Shown piece by piece: positions 1 to 7,945 of a stretch of 64,000 nt of DNA. The stretch comes from Zobellia nedashkovskayae. Its GTDB lineage: Bacteria > Bacteroidota > Bacteroidia > Flavobacteriales > Flavobacteriaceae. A program made the position numbers and the translations under genes. The DNA lies in assembly GCF_015330125.1 (NCBI RefSeq), contig NZ_JADDXR010000002.1, forward strand, positions 3,918,685 to 3,982,684, given 5' to 3'. Under the pieces are notes generated by a model, which was given only the letters and a program-made list of their open reading frames with translations, searched no databases and had not been told where the DNA came from. Position 1 is the first letter of the stretch. Every line of letters begins with the position of its first letter.

Positions 1-184
1 AGTAGCCAGTATTTAAATATTAGGTTGAATGGCTAGAGTTTTTTTTGAACTCTAAAGGATTTATCACTTCACCCTTTCTCATTTCAATGCCATAGTTCTA
101 GGGAGATATGAAAAAGGCGTAGAATACCTGTATTAATGAAATCTCGTAATCCTGTTCTTTAAAAAACATACTTATTCAAACTAT

Positions 185-218
185 AAAAGCCCATCTAAAA
201 TTATTTAGATGGGCTTTT
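185..218. terminator. Rho-independent terminator, 15-bp stem
   Basis: A perfect 15-bp inverted repeat (185-199 with 204-218, loop ATTA) carries A residues on one flank and T residues on the other, so it can terminate in both directions. It lies 20 nt past the stop codon of the minus-strand gene that ends at 239. Positions 1-184 hold no gene that I can support. Confidence 0.85.
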
Positions 219-238
219 GTAATATTAAAATTAACTAG

Positions 239-799
239 TTACTCTTCTTCGGTAACAAGGGCGTCAGCCATTTCTAATTCTTCATTCATGCTATTGTCTA
301 CAGGAACAGAATTCTTTAACATTGTAAATTTCTCCAAACGTTTCATATCATCTTCCTCGCCAGAAAAGTATGGGAAAACATCTACAATAGGAGATTCAGA
401 GATAGCAGGTATGGTATATTCACCCATGGTATCTTTCATTACGCCAATAGTGTTATCATACGCTTCTTTTACATCATTGGCCTGTATTAACAAATACATA
501 TTTGTTTTACGCTCTTTACCGCTCTCTTCATCAAAGGCTATTAAAGACACTCGGGACTTGAACCATCTATCAGAATTCTCGAACGGGTGTATTTCAGCGT
601 AGTTAGCCACTTTAATATTCGTAATCTTAATTTCTTCAGTATCACTCAAGTAAACAGACATCTCTTCGGTAATTCTACTTTCTGCTTCGGTATACGAAAT
701 TGCATCTACCAAAAATGGTTCTGTCTTTACCTTTTGTGTACCTGATGTTTCATCAAGTTTTCTATATTTTACCTTACATTCATACCAAGTTGCACTCAT
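239..799 (-). CDS. DUF4494 domain protein
   Basis: A 186-residue soluble protein with no signal peptide or membrane segment. The N-terminal half (start MSATWYECKVKYRK, then an FLVDAISYTEAE segment) has the form of the DUF4494 family, a small Bacteroidota family of unknown role. The tail is acidic (EELEMADALVTEEE). The gene stands alone, ends before a strong hairpin at 185-218 and starts just after a possible minus-strand -7 box, TATATTTG (complement of 820-827). The best TTG partner is 24 nt further out, longer than usual, so that promoter is only a suggestion. No function can be inferred from the neighbours. Confidence 0.8.
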   Translation of the reverse strand: MSATWYECKVKYRKLDETSGTQKVKTEPFLVDAISYTEAESRITEEMSVYLSDTEEIKITNIKVANYAEIHPFENSDRWFKSRVSLIAFDEESGKERKTNMYLLIQANDVKEAYDNTIGVMKDTMGEYTIPAISESPIVDVFPYFSGEEDDMKRLEKFTMLKNSVPVDNSMNEELEMADALVTEEE

Positions 800-1114
800 A
801 TCTTTTTGTTTATGGGTACCAAATATAAGGTTAAGCTTCAGCTGAAAAATTCAAAATATCGAATAGATATTCACAATTCTCAGACGATTTTCATATTGCT
901 TTTAGCATGAGGAAGTTAGAGAACATAGATTACAATTTTATTTAATAGAAATAATAAGCTGTTCTTCAACCTCTATAAAAAATAAATTATAATCCTTCAC
1001 TTAGAATAAGCCCACATTGGCTATAAACAAAGACCAATTCGCTGATAATATTCAAATACCATCTGGGTATTCATTAGGTTTGCTTTTAATCATAAGAAAC
1101 TGAAATACAGAATA
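800..1114. other. Intergenic stretch, no gene seen
   Basis: An AT-rich stretch between two divergent genes. Apart from the possible minus-strand -7 box at 820-827 I see no RNA gene, repeat or conserved ORF. Confidence 0.5.
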
Positions 1115-1885
1115 ATGAGGTTTGTTTTAAATAAAATTGGATTATCACTTAGTATAATGATGTTGTTCGCATTAGTAGAAAGTTATGCTCAAGAACCAGA
1201 AGAAAATATTGAAGACCATATAACATACAATAGCTATATGGATGCTGATAATATTTATGTAGAACTCAGTACCACTAATCGCCCAACTATGCTTTCTATG
1301 TTACACCGCGGGCTTTATGTTTATTTTGATGTAAAGGGAAAGAAAAAAAAGAACGTTTCCGTTCTATACCCTTCCGAAGTAAAGCTTCCCCAAAGAGGTG
1401 CAGGTAGAAATAAACCTAATAGTGAAGAAATTGAAGAGGAAGACCAACAAGGACCGGATATTTTAACTATGGTGGAAGAAATGCCAAAAATGGGCAAATA
1501 TAATAACCTAGATTTTGAAGAAGATTTTCATTTGGACCTTAACAATTTGGGTATCTCCATAACTTATAATTATGAAGTAGAAGGAGAGTTGTTACGTTAT
1601 GAACTTAAGATGCCTAAACAATACATATCCGATAGTGAAATTGATTTTTCTAAATTTTCAATAGGTGTGGTAACCCCAAAAATTGAAAAGAAAAATGAGG
1701 ATGGGGGTTCCAGTTTAAGCTTTGGTGGCGGAGGTTCTGGTGGAGGATCTAGAGGTGGTGGAGGTCAAGGTGGTGGACCTAGAGGAGGCGGTAGCGGCTC
1801 CAGACCCAGTGGTCCTCCAAAACAAGATAAAGGACCAGAAGCGATGACTATAGATTTTTGGTTTAATCCAAACTTTGTGGAGTAG
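1115..1885 (+). CDS. Secreted protein with Gly-rich C-terminal linker
   Basis: 256 residues. Residues 1-25 form a Sec signal peptide ending in SYAQ. The mature part contains a region of beta character (residues about 35-185) with an acidic EEIEEEDQQG stretch near residue 107. A 40-residue Gly/Ser/Arg-rich segment (about 197-238: SSLSFGGGGSGGG and GGGGQGGGPRGGG blocks) follows, and a short hydrophobic end, TIDFWFNPNFVE. I recognise no named family. A Gly-rich tether closing on an aromatic C-terminus suggests an envelope or surface location, which is inference. The gene is monocistronic and followed by a terminator. Confidence 0.75.
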   Translation: MRFVLNKIGLSLSIMMLFALVESYAQEPEENIEDHITYNSYMDADNIYVELSTTNRPTMLSMLHRGLYVYFDVKGKKKKNVSVLYPSEVKLPQRGAGRNKPNSEEIEEEDQQGPDILTMVEEMPKMGKYNNLDFEEDFHLDLNNLGISITYNYEVEGELLRYELKMPKQYISDSEIDFSKFSIGVVTPKIEKKNEDGGSSLSFGGGGSGGGSRGGGGQGGGPRGGGSGSRPSGPPKQDKGPEAMTIDFWFNPNFVE

Positions 1886-1956
1886 TTCAGTTTGGAGTAA
1901 GGAGTGTAAACTTCTTTCCTGAAAGTTCAATACAATTTCATTTTTTTATTGGTTTT

Positions 1957-1993
1957 AGAACCTCCTTATCAGTATGGTATAGGAGGTTTTTTT
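1957..1993 (+). terminator. Rho-independent terminator
   Basis: AACCTCCT (1959-1966) pairs with AGGAGGTT (1981-1988) and is followed by a T run. It lies about 70 nt after the stop at 1885. Confidence 0.75.
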
Positions 1994-2160
1994 ATTGGTT
2001 ATTTTTAACATTAAAAATAGGTAAACTTAAAGTTTTGCTTTGAACCATTTCCTACATAAGCCCAAATTGATAAGGAGGAGAATTTCAAAAATTAAATAAA
2101 AGAGTACTATCTTAGCTATATATGGAGTTTATCAGCTATGATAATATCCAATAGACACGA

Positions 2161-2550
2161 ATGTATACTATGGAAAAAACAGAATTTCTTGAACAAAATA
2201 TCTTTCAGAATTTAAAAAACCTCAATGACGGTTTTGATTCTGATTCAATACAGTATTTCTCTGAGGCAGATTTTGAAACAGTTTTAGAACGTATTGAACA
2301 ATTTGGAATTGGAATATATGAAATGAAACCTTGGCTAGACGAGGATTTTTTGGATATAAAAGTAAATGAAGATTACAGAAAAAAGGCGACCGATCCTAAA
2401 TGGTATAAAAAGGCGTTTTCCGACTTTAAAAAACAACAGGCAGACCTGAAATACTCAGCAAGCTATAAAGTTTCGGATAGACTTCTGAATAGAAAAAGTG
2501 CGAGTGAAAAGGCCGCCGAAAGTGAAGCATTGCGTACAAATGAAGAATAG
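2161..2550 (+). CDS. Conserved hypothetical protein, acidic, cytoplasmic
   Basis: 129 residues, no signal peptide. A second in-frame ATG at 2170 (METTEF-like reading MEKTEF) could be the true start. The sequence is mixed helical with many charged residues (WLDEDFLDIKVNEDYRKK, KWYKKAFSDFKKQQADLK). I recognise no domain. Codon use resembles neighbouring core genes and the tRNA-like relic starts 16 nt downstream. It may be a small flavobacterial family of unknown function. Confidence 0.65.
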   Translation: MYTMEKTEFLEQNIFQNLKNLNDGFDSDSIQYFSEADFETVLERIEQFGIGIYEMKPWLDEDFLDIKVNEDYRKKATDPKWYKKAFSDFKKQQADLKYSASYKVSDRLLNRKSASEKAAESEALRTNEE

Positions 2551-2565
2551 AGCTGTTGTAGTAAT

Positions 2566-2637
2566 GGTATTGCGGCTAAATGGCTAAGCAAGACTCCGCA
2601 AGAGTCTCTATAATGTTTCGAATCCATTCGGATGCCT
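2566..2637 (+). pseudogene. Degenerate tRNA-Cys-like copy
   Basis: The sequence is clearly related to the tRNA-like gene at 4957-5027. It has the same anticodon arm AGACT-CCGCAAG-AGTCT, the same T-loop TTCGAAT and the same 3' end GATGCCTCAA. It has lost structure: the T-stem reads AATGT against CCATT, breaking the closing G-C pair, the acceptor arm has GGT in place of GGC, and there is one extra G before the 3' acceptor strand. No terminator follows. It is read as a decayed duplicate. Confidence 0.65.
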
Positions 2638-2719
2638 CAAAATATATTTAATCGTTTTAAGAAAGGATTTATTTTGAGTTGAAGTTAAGAATTGAATATA
2701 ACAAGTAAAAAATGTAATC

Positions 2720-2818
2720 ATGGCAAAAGGTCAAGACTCTAAGAAGAACGTAAAGAAAGCACCTGCAAAAACTGCAAAAGAAAAGAAGGAAGAAAAAAGA
2801 TTGAAAAAAGCTAAATAG
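2720..2818 (+). CDS. Lys-rich miniprotein, 32 aa
   Basis: The ATG at 2720 opens a 32-codon frame: MAKGQDSKKNVKKAPAKTAK followed by EKKEEKRLKKAK, stop TAG at 2816-2818. About half the residues are Lys or Arg. Very small Lys/Ala/Glu-rich proteins starting MAKGQ or similar are common in Flavobacteriia and are usually left unannotated. The composition suggests nucleic-acid or ribosome binding, which is inference only. The gene stands alone between the degenerate tRNA and the RsbQ-like gene. Confidence 0.65.
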   Translation: MAKGQDSKKNVKKAPAKTAKEKKEEKRLKKAK

Positions 2819-2887
2819 GAAGAGAGAGAATCTCTGTTATAGCTGAAGTATTAACTGTTTTAACAATTAAAACCAATTAATATTCTT

Positions 2888-3718
2888 GTGATTATGGATG
2901 TACTGAAACGAAACAACGTAAAGGTTTTTGGAAACGGTAAAAAGGCGCTTATGTTTGCCCATGGATTTGGCTGTGATCAGGTCATGTGGCGCTACATAAC
3001 CCCGGCATTTGAACAGGATTATAAAATTGTGCTTTTTGATTATGTAGGTTGCGGTAAATCCGAAATGGCTTCCTATAATGAAAGCAAGTATGCTTCCCTT
3101 CAAGGATATGCTTCAGATATTATAGAGATTTGCACGGAACTCCAATTAAAAGATGTTGTTTTTATTGGGCATTCGGTAAGCTCAATGATTGGGGTACTTG
3201 CTTCTATTCAACGTCCTGAATTATTCAATTCCCTTGTATTCGTTTGCCCATCTAGCTGTTATATCAACAAGGAAGACTATGTAGGTGGTTTTGAAAAAAA
3301 GGATTTGGAGGAGTTGCTGGACGTAATGGAAAATAATTATGTAGAGTGGTCTAATTATTTGGCGCCTATAGTTATGAAAAATTCGGATAAGCCAGAGCTT
3401 ACAGAGGAACTCGCTAGTAGTTTCTGCTCCATGGATAATAAAATTACGAGAAGTTTTGCGCGGGTTACTTTTTTCTCGGACAACAGAGAAGATCTCAAAA
3501 AAGTAAAAGTTCCCAGCCTAATCCTACAATGTGCGCAAGATGATATAGCACCGGAACAGGTGGGTAAATATATTCACGAAAGATTAGAAGATAGTAGAAT
3601 GGTATTTATGAAAGCTACAGGCCATTGTCCGCACATGAGCCACCCGGAAGAGACTATTGAGTGCATTAAAAATTTTATTACAAAAGAATTTGAACCTAGT
3701 GAACTGCAAAAATTTTGA
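2888..3718 (+). CDS. RsbQ-like alpha/beta hydrolase
   Basis: 276 residues numbered from GTG 2888; ATG 2894 is an equally good start. An alpha/beta hydrolase of the RsbQ type: HGFGCDQ oxyanion segment (residues 25-31), nucleophile elbow GHSVS with Ser96, acid Asp219 in AQDDIAP, and His246 in TGHCPH. The N-terminal FAHGFGCDQ and the length match Bacillus RsbQ, which works with the PAS-domain phosphatase RsbP in energy-stress signalling. The stop overlaps the start of a PAS histidine kinase (TTGA at 3715-3718), so the pair is probably translated together and acts as a sensor couple. The ligand or substrate is unknown. Confidence 0.85.
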   Translation: MIMDVLKRNNVKVFGNGKKALMFAHGFGCDQVMWRYITPAFEQDYKIVLFDYVGCGKSEMASYNESKYASLQGYASDIIEICTELQLKDVVFIGHSVSSMIGVLASIQRPELFNSLVFVCPSSCYINKEDYVGGFEKKDLEELLDVMENNYVEWSNYLAPIVMKNSDKPELTEELASSFCSMDNKITRSFARVTFFSDNREDLKKVKVPSLILQCAQDDIAPEQVGKYIHERLEDSRMVFMKATGHCPHMSHPEETIECIKNFITKEFEPSELQKF

Positions 3719-4905
3719 ACGATAATGCTCCCTGCTTTCTGTTCTCCTTTGTCGCTGATCATCATATAGATTATGTAAATGATTTAATGATGGAAGCTTT
3801 AGGTTATGAGGACCATGAGATTCTGAATACCCTAAGGTTCGAGGATTTATTGTCTGGAGGTAGTCGTATTTTATACAAGACTCATTTTTATCCTATGCTC
3901 ATCATTCAAAAGGATATTGAGGAGATTTTTATTTCTCTTCGCTCAAAAACGGGGGAGGAAATCCCCGTTCTTATCAACATGTCTTTTATAAAAAAAAATG
4001 GTGTGGACTATGTTACCGGAGCCGGCCTTAAGATGTCTAAGCGTAATGATTTTGAGAAAAGAATATTGGACGCTAGGCGAGATGCAGAAAAAGCACTTCA
4101 GGAGAATGAACTTTTAATCAAAACAAAAGCCCAGCTAGAAACTAGCCGGACATTGCTAGAAGATCAATTACAAAATCAGTCACGAATAAATAAAGAACAG
4201 ATAGAGTTCAACAAAATCTTGGCGCATGATTTACAGGAACCACTTCGTAAAATTTCAATTTTTGCAAGTCGGTTAGAAGATTTTTCCGATCTTAAATCTC
4301 AAGAGGAGAAATCCCGGCATTATTTGAAACGGGTATTACAAATTTCAGAAAATAGTCATGCCCTTGTTAAACGTTTGCAGGTCTATCATGCACTGGACTA
4401 TAAAAAACTACATTATCTGACAGCCAGTTTTGAGACTATATTAAAAGATGCCATAATAAAAACAGGTAACCTGCCGTTAGAGATAATATATGGTGAAATG
4501 GAAATGAACGAGGTATATGGTGATATTCCAAAGTTGACTATTTTGTTTAGCGAGCTTTTAAAAAACTCCTATCAATACAGGTCTCCTGAGAAACCATCTT
4601 CTATTCATATTTCAACAAGTAAGGTAACAGAAAATTATCATCAAGCATTAAAAGGAGCGTATCGTTATATAGAGTATATACGCATTACTTTTAAAGATAA
4701 TTCTCTTGGTTTTCAGAACTATAGTGGAGATGACATTTTTAGACCATTACAAAGTTCAGATAATAGTTATGGCAAAGGTATTGGTTTAGCATTTTGTAAA
4801 AAGATAGTAGGATTGCATAAAGGCCGGATTTCTATTAAACCTTCAACAAATGGGGGCTCTAAATTTAGTATTCTTTTACCTTTAGAAATGCCTAACAACA
4901 AATAA
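3715..4905 (+). CDS. PAS-domain sensor histidine kinase
   Basis: 396 residues starting at TTG 3715, which overlaps the preceding stop codon. Order: PAS-like domain (about 1-105), coiled coil (about 112-165), HisKA with phospho-acceptor His171 in ILAHDLQEPLRK, then an HATPase_c domain with N box LLKNSYQYR, G1 box DNSLGF and G2 box GKGIGLAFCKK. No membrane segment, so it is cytoplasmic. The G1 box has Ser where Gly is usual (DNGxGF). No response regulator is adjacent. Pairing with an RsbQ-like hydrolase suggests that the PAS domain receives the hydrolase product or contacts it directly, as proposed for RsbP. Confidence 0.85.
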   Translation: MNDNAPCFLFSFVADHHIDYVNDLMMEALGYEDHEILNTLRFEDLLSGGSRILYKTHFYPMLIIQKDIEEIFISLRSKTGEEIPVLINMSFIKKNGVDYVTGAGLKMSKRNDFEKRILDARRDAEKALQENELLIKTKAQLETSRTLLEDQLQNQSRINKEQIEFNKILAHDLQEPLRKISIFASRLEDFSDLKSQEEKSRHYLKRVLQISENSHALVKRLQVYHALDYKKLHYLTASFETILKDAIIKTGNLPLEIIYGEMEMNEVYGDIPKLTILFSELLKNSYQYRSPEKPSSIHISTSKVTENYHQALKGAYRYIEYIRITFKDNSLGFQNYSGDDIFRPLQSSDNSYGKGIGLAFCKKIVGLHKGRISIKPSTNGGSKFSILLPLEMPNNK

Positions 4906-4956
4906 CTGAACTGGTTTTTAGTTTAGAATATAAAATGAAATTAGTTTTAAATTTAT

Positions 4957-5027
4957 GGCATTGTGGCTGAATGGCTAGGCAAGACTCCGCAAGAGTCTTT
5001 ATAATGGTTCGAATCCATTCGATGCCT
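4957..5027 (+). tRNA. tRNA-Cys(GCA)-like gene with C33
   Basis: A complete cloverleaf can be drawn. Acceptor GGCATTG pairs with CGATGCC (one G-U). The D-arm is GCT/GGC. The anticodon stem AGACT/AGTCT encloses loop CCGCAAG with anticodon GCA. The variable loop has 4 nt. The T-arm is AATGG-TTCGAAT-CCATT and the discriminator is U73. Anticodon GCA and U73 are the main cysteinyl-tRNA identity elements. Odd points: position 33 is C instead of U, and position 38 is G, so C32 and G38 could pair and shrink the loop to CGCAA. CCA is not encoded. A terminator follows at 5049. It could be a functional variant or a non-decoding tRNA-like RNA. Confidence 0.65.
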
Positions 5028-5048
5028 CAAAGAGGATTTTATAAAGTA

Positions 5049-5083
5049 AAAACAGGAGATCTTAAAAAACCTCCTGTTTTTTT
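5049..5083 (+). terminator. Rho-independent terminator after tRNA-like gene
   Basis: AAAACAGGAG (5049-5058) pairs with CTCCTGTTTT (5071-5080), followed by further T residues. It would end a short transcript carrying the tRNA-like RNA, or the upstream kinase operon reading through it. A small second hairpin (5085-5102, TTGCACT/AGTGCAA) follows. Confidence 0.85.
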
Positions 5084-5102
5084 ATTGCACTAGAAAGTGC
5101 AA

Positions 5103-5470
5103 ATTAGAGTGCTTCAATTTTTGGTGGTAAACTATAAATCAATCATAAATGTTTCTGAATAATCTTTTTTGAATAATATATCCATTACCTTCTAAACTTG
5201 TATGTATTTAATAGTTAGATATTTCTCGTGAATAGGTGTACACCATTACGTATGAAACTAAAAGATAAGCGCTATAACTGATATTTGTCATCTTTTTTGA
5301 GGCTTCAAGTTTATAGATTTACATCATAAGCAATAGCCATTATAGCACAATGTTTTATAAAAATATTTACGATATCTCTCGAGGATGTTTTAACACCTAT
5401 TGACATAAAAGTGAACGATTTCAAAAAAAATAAAGCTTAAAAACAATTCCTTAAACTAAAACATATAATT
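5103..5470. other. Intergenic stretch upstream of HPF-like gene
   Basis: No ORF or RNA gene is supported. The only visible element is a perfect 10-bp palindrome GGTGTACACC at 5235-5244, too short to assign as an operator. Confidence 0.4.
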
Positions 5471-5794
5471 ATGACAATATTATTTAATACTGATAAAACA
5501 ATAAACGGTAATGAAAGAGGCCAATCTTATTTCACCTCCATGATAGAAGAGGGGTTAAGAAATTATGAATCCCATATTACTAGAGTAGAGGCCCATGTCT
5601 CTGATGAAAACGGAAAAAAAGAAGGAGTTAAGGATATGCGATGTTTGTTGGAAACTAGAATCGCTGGTAAACAACCTATAGCCGTTTCATGTCAAGATGA
5701 TACCGTTGAACTTGCTGTATCTGGAGCTATCGATAAACTTACGGCTTCTTTAGAAACAATTATTGGAAAGATGCATAATCACAAACCTGTATAG
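5471..5794 (+). CDS. HPF/RaiA-family ribosome-associated protein
   Basis: 107 residues, soluble. The segment HITRVEAHVSDENG, then KDMRCLLETRIAGKQPIAVS, then AVSGAIDKLTASLETIIGKM follows the beta-alpha-beta-beta-beta-alpha layout of the HPF/RaiA (sigma-54 modulation) family, including the D-x-RC motif and a C-terminal helix with a His-rich end (KMHNHK). Members bind the 30S subunit and help ribosome hibernation or stress survival. It is the short form with no C-terminal dimerisation domain. It is monocistronic, with a strong terminator directly downstream, consistent with a separately regulated stress gene. Confidence 0.75.
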   Translation: MTILFNTDKTINGNERGQSYFTSMIEEGLRNYESHITRVEAHVSDENGKKEGVKDMRCLLETRIAGKQPIAVSCQDDTVELAVSGAIDKLTASLETIIGKMHNHKPV

Positions 5795-5847
5795 TTTGCC
5801 TTGAAAACTATATTTTAGAGCAAGAATTTATTTTGAAGATTATCTTA

Positions 5848-5887
5848 AAAAAAGGGTAATAACCAATTATGGTTATTACCCTTTTTT
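5848..5887. terminator. Rho-independent terminator
   Basis: AAAGGGTAATAACC (5851-5864) pairs perfectly with GGTTATTACCCTTT (5871-5884), loop AATTAT. A run flanks on the left and T run on the right, so it may work in both directions. It follows the HPF-like gene. Confidence 0.9.
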
Positions 5888-6002
5888 GCATGTAATCAGA
5901 TATTTACACAAAAAAATCAACCATTCATACAAACATCTATTTTTTACGAACACCCCATAACTAATTTCGATGTAGAAACATATTAATTAAAATATAGAAC
6001 AT

Positions 6003-6365
6003 ATGGGAGTTTTAAACGTAACAGAATATAGGGTGGGTACCAATAGGAGTAGAACCAATACAAACGCTCATCGTTTCTACCTTTCACTAAAAGGTAGAAA
6101 CGAAAGTGGAGTAGTGAATAGCGCAATTATTTATTTCTGGCCATCAAGGCCAACAGATACGGTTGGTTATATTGCGGGGTCGCTATTTGTAGGAATGTTA
6201 GATGATAGTGATTTTCAATATTGGTATGATATATTAAGAAATGAAAAGCCCGTTAAATTAAACTATGTAGAAAACTCAGATGCTTCAGTAAACAAAGTAT
6301 GGCATATTAGTATTGGCACTGGCGATGAAGGTGTTGGAGAAGGTCCAAAAGACTTTAATGATTAA
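6003..6365 (+). CDS. Hypothetical protein, 120 aa
   Basis: A short soluble protein beginning MGVLNVTEYRVGTNRSRTNT. It has alternating hydrophobic strands (HRFYLSLKGR, NSAIIYFWPSRP, KVWHISIGTG), a Gly/Glu-rich end (GTGDEGVGEGPKDFND) and no signal peptide. It looks like a single beta-rich domain. I recognise no family. It stands alone, about 210 nt after the HPF-gene stop and 200 nt before a lipoprotein gene. Confidence 0.6.
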   Translation: MGVLNVTEYRVGTNRSRTNTNAHRFYLSLKGRNESGVVNSAIIYFWPSRPTDTVGYIAGSLFVGMLDDSDFQYWYDILRNEKPVKLNYVENSDASVNKVWHISIGTGDEGVGEGPKDFND

Positions 6366-6565
6366 AATTATGGATTTTACAATATTGATTTTAAGATGGT
6401 TTTGCAGTTAAGACCAAAGCAATACCTATTGTTTAGATAATCCTGTAAGTTTATAAAAACTTCCCTTTCTACATAAATCAGTACATTTAAAGTGTTTTCG
6501 AATTACATTGCCCCAGTCAGGTTAATATATGTATCCAATACCTATGGGATTTTAAAAACACTAAA

Positions 6566-7819
6566 ATGAGTAGAACTTTTTTCAAGCTGTTATTTATAGG
6601 AATTTCTTTGTTCTTTGTGAGTTGTAGTAAAGACAAGAACGAAAACAACATTATTGAAACTGATGATATAGCCGAAGTAGTTACAGATACAACAATTAAT
6701 AAAACAAAGCTTTTTTGGTTGTATTTGCACCATGAGGAAATTCCAGATACATTAATAGAGACCGAAGCTCCTAAACGAGATTTAATCGTTATGAATGCTT
6801 GGTTTCATGAATATGTACAAAAATTTAAAGCGGTAAACCCGGAAATAAAAACATTGGTCTATAAAGACCTTACTTCAACAAGAAGTTACGCTGTGGAAAA
6901 TGGAGAAGATAATAAATACCTGCCCACTGGAGTCGGTTTTCAATACGCAGACACCAATCACCCTGAATGGTTTTTACTGGATACCAATGAAAACCGATTG
7001 GAATATACCGGCTATCCTGACCATTGGCAAATGGATATTGGCAATACCGAATACCAACAACAATGGGCAAATCAAGTAGGTGAGGAGCTTGTTACCAATG
7101 ACTGGGACGGAGTGTTAATGGACAATGCCATTTATACACTAGACACCTACCATGAAAATGTGTTTCCAAAAAACTATGAAACTAACACGGAGTTTCAATT
7201 GGCGTACAAATCAATGTTGACAACTATAAACACCAGACTTAAGGCGGATAATAAAATAGGAATTGCAAATATTACCAATACAAGATTATATCCGGGAGTT
7301 TGGGAAAGTTATATGCAACATCTAGATGGTGGTTTAGACGAGTGGTGGCTTGTATTTAGTAATGGAAATTATCTTTCGGATTATACAGAAGGATTTGTTC
7401 CGCAAATAAATGAGGTAGTCACTAATGAAGTAGAGAACAAAATTACTCTAGTACAACCGCACAGCTCCACATCCGACAATCAAGGTTTTTATTATGCTTT
7501 TGCCAGTTATTGGTTAGTAAACGATGGGAATACTTATTTTTCCGAACAGGAGGTTACCGATGCCTACAATGAACCTTCTCCATGGCGAGAAGAATACACA
7601 TGGAATTTTGGGAAAGCGGACGACACCTATTTTCAGGTTGAAAGTGGAGTGTATAGAAGAAATTTTTCTCATGCTATTGTTTTGGTAAACGCCAATGAAA
7701 CCGGAGCTGTAGAGGTTAATTTAGATGCCCCATATTTGAATGAAATGGGGGAGGAAGTTACATCTATACTACTAAACGGATTGAACGGTAGTGTCTTAAG
7801 GAAGGTATACAAAGAATAA
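6566..7819 (+). CDS. Lipoprotein, putative GHL15-type glycoside hydrolase
   Basis: 417 residues. Signal peptide with lipobox FFVSC (Cys20), so it is probably lipid-anchored in the outer or inner membrane. The rest reads as a TIM-barrel glycoside-hydrolase-like domain: the KLFWLYLHHEE strand, NDWDGVLMDNAIY with Asp186 at a strand end, LDGGLDEWW with Asp258/Glu259, and a C-terminal beta domain (AIVLVNANETGAVEVNLD). This matches the putative glycosyl hydrolases grouped as GHL15, whose substrates are not established. Asp186 and Glu259 are candidate catalytic acids by position only. No sugar-uptake genes are adjacent. Confidence 0.7.
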   Translation: MSRTFFKLLFIGISLFFVSCSKDKNENNIIETDDIAEVVTDTTINKTKLFWLYLHHEEIPDTLIETEAPKRDLIVMNAWFHEYVQKFKAVNPEIKTLVYKDLTSTRSYAVENGEDNKYLPTGVGFQYADTNHPEWFLLDTNENRLEYTGYPDHWQMDIGNTEYQQQWANQVGEELVTNDWDGVLMDNAIYTLDTYHENVFPKNYETNTEFQLAYKSMLTTINTRLKADNKIGIANITNTRLYPGVWESYMQHLDGGLDEWWLVFSNGNYLSDYTEGFVPQINEVVTNEVENKITLVQPHSSTSDNQGFYYAFASYWLVNDGNTYFSEQEVTDAYNEPSPWREEYTWNFGKADDTYFQVESGVYRRNFSHAIVLVNANETGAVEVNLDAPYLNEMGEEVTSILLNGLNGSVLRKVYKE

Positions 7820-7945
7820 AAGTTAAGTTTAAAATTGACGACCGTTAATTTCAAAATATGGGTGTTATAAATGACAGTTGTCATAAAATAAATTGGCAAG
7901 CTTTAATATCTTTCGGGCAAAATCAACCATTTTATAAATGCCCTC

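Noticed and set aside
5235-5244. Palindrome GGTGTACACC upstream of the HPF-like gene
   Set aside because: Single 10-bp palindrome with no promoter in register; too short to call an operator.
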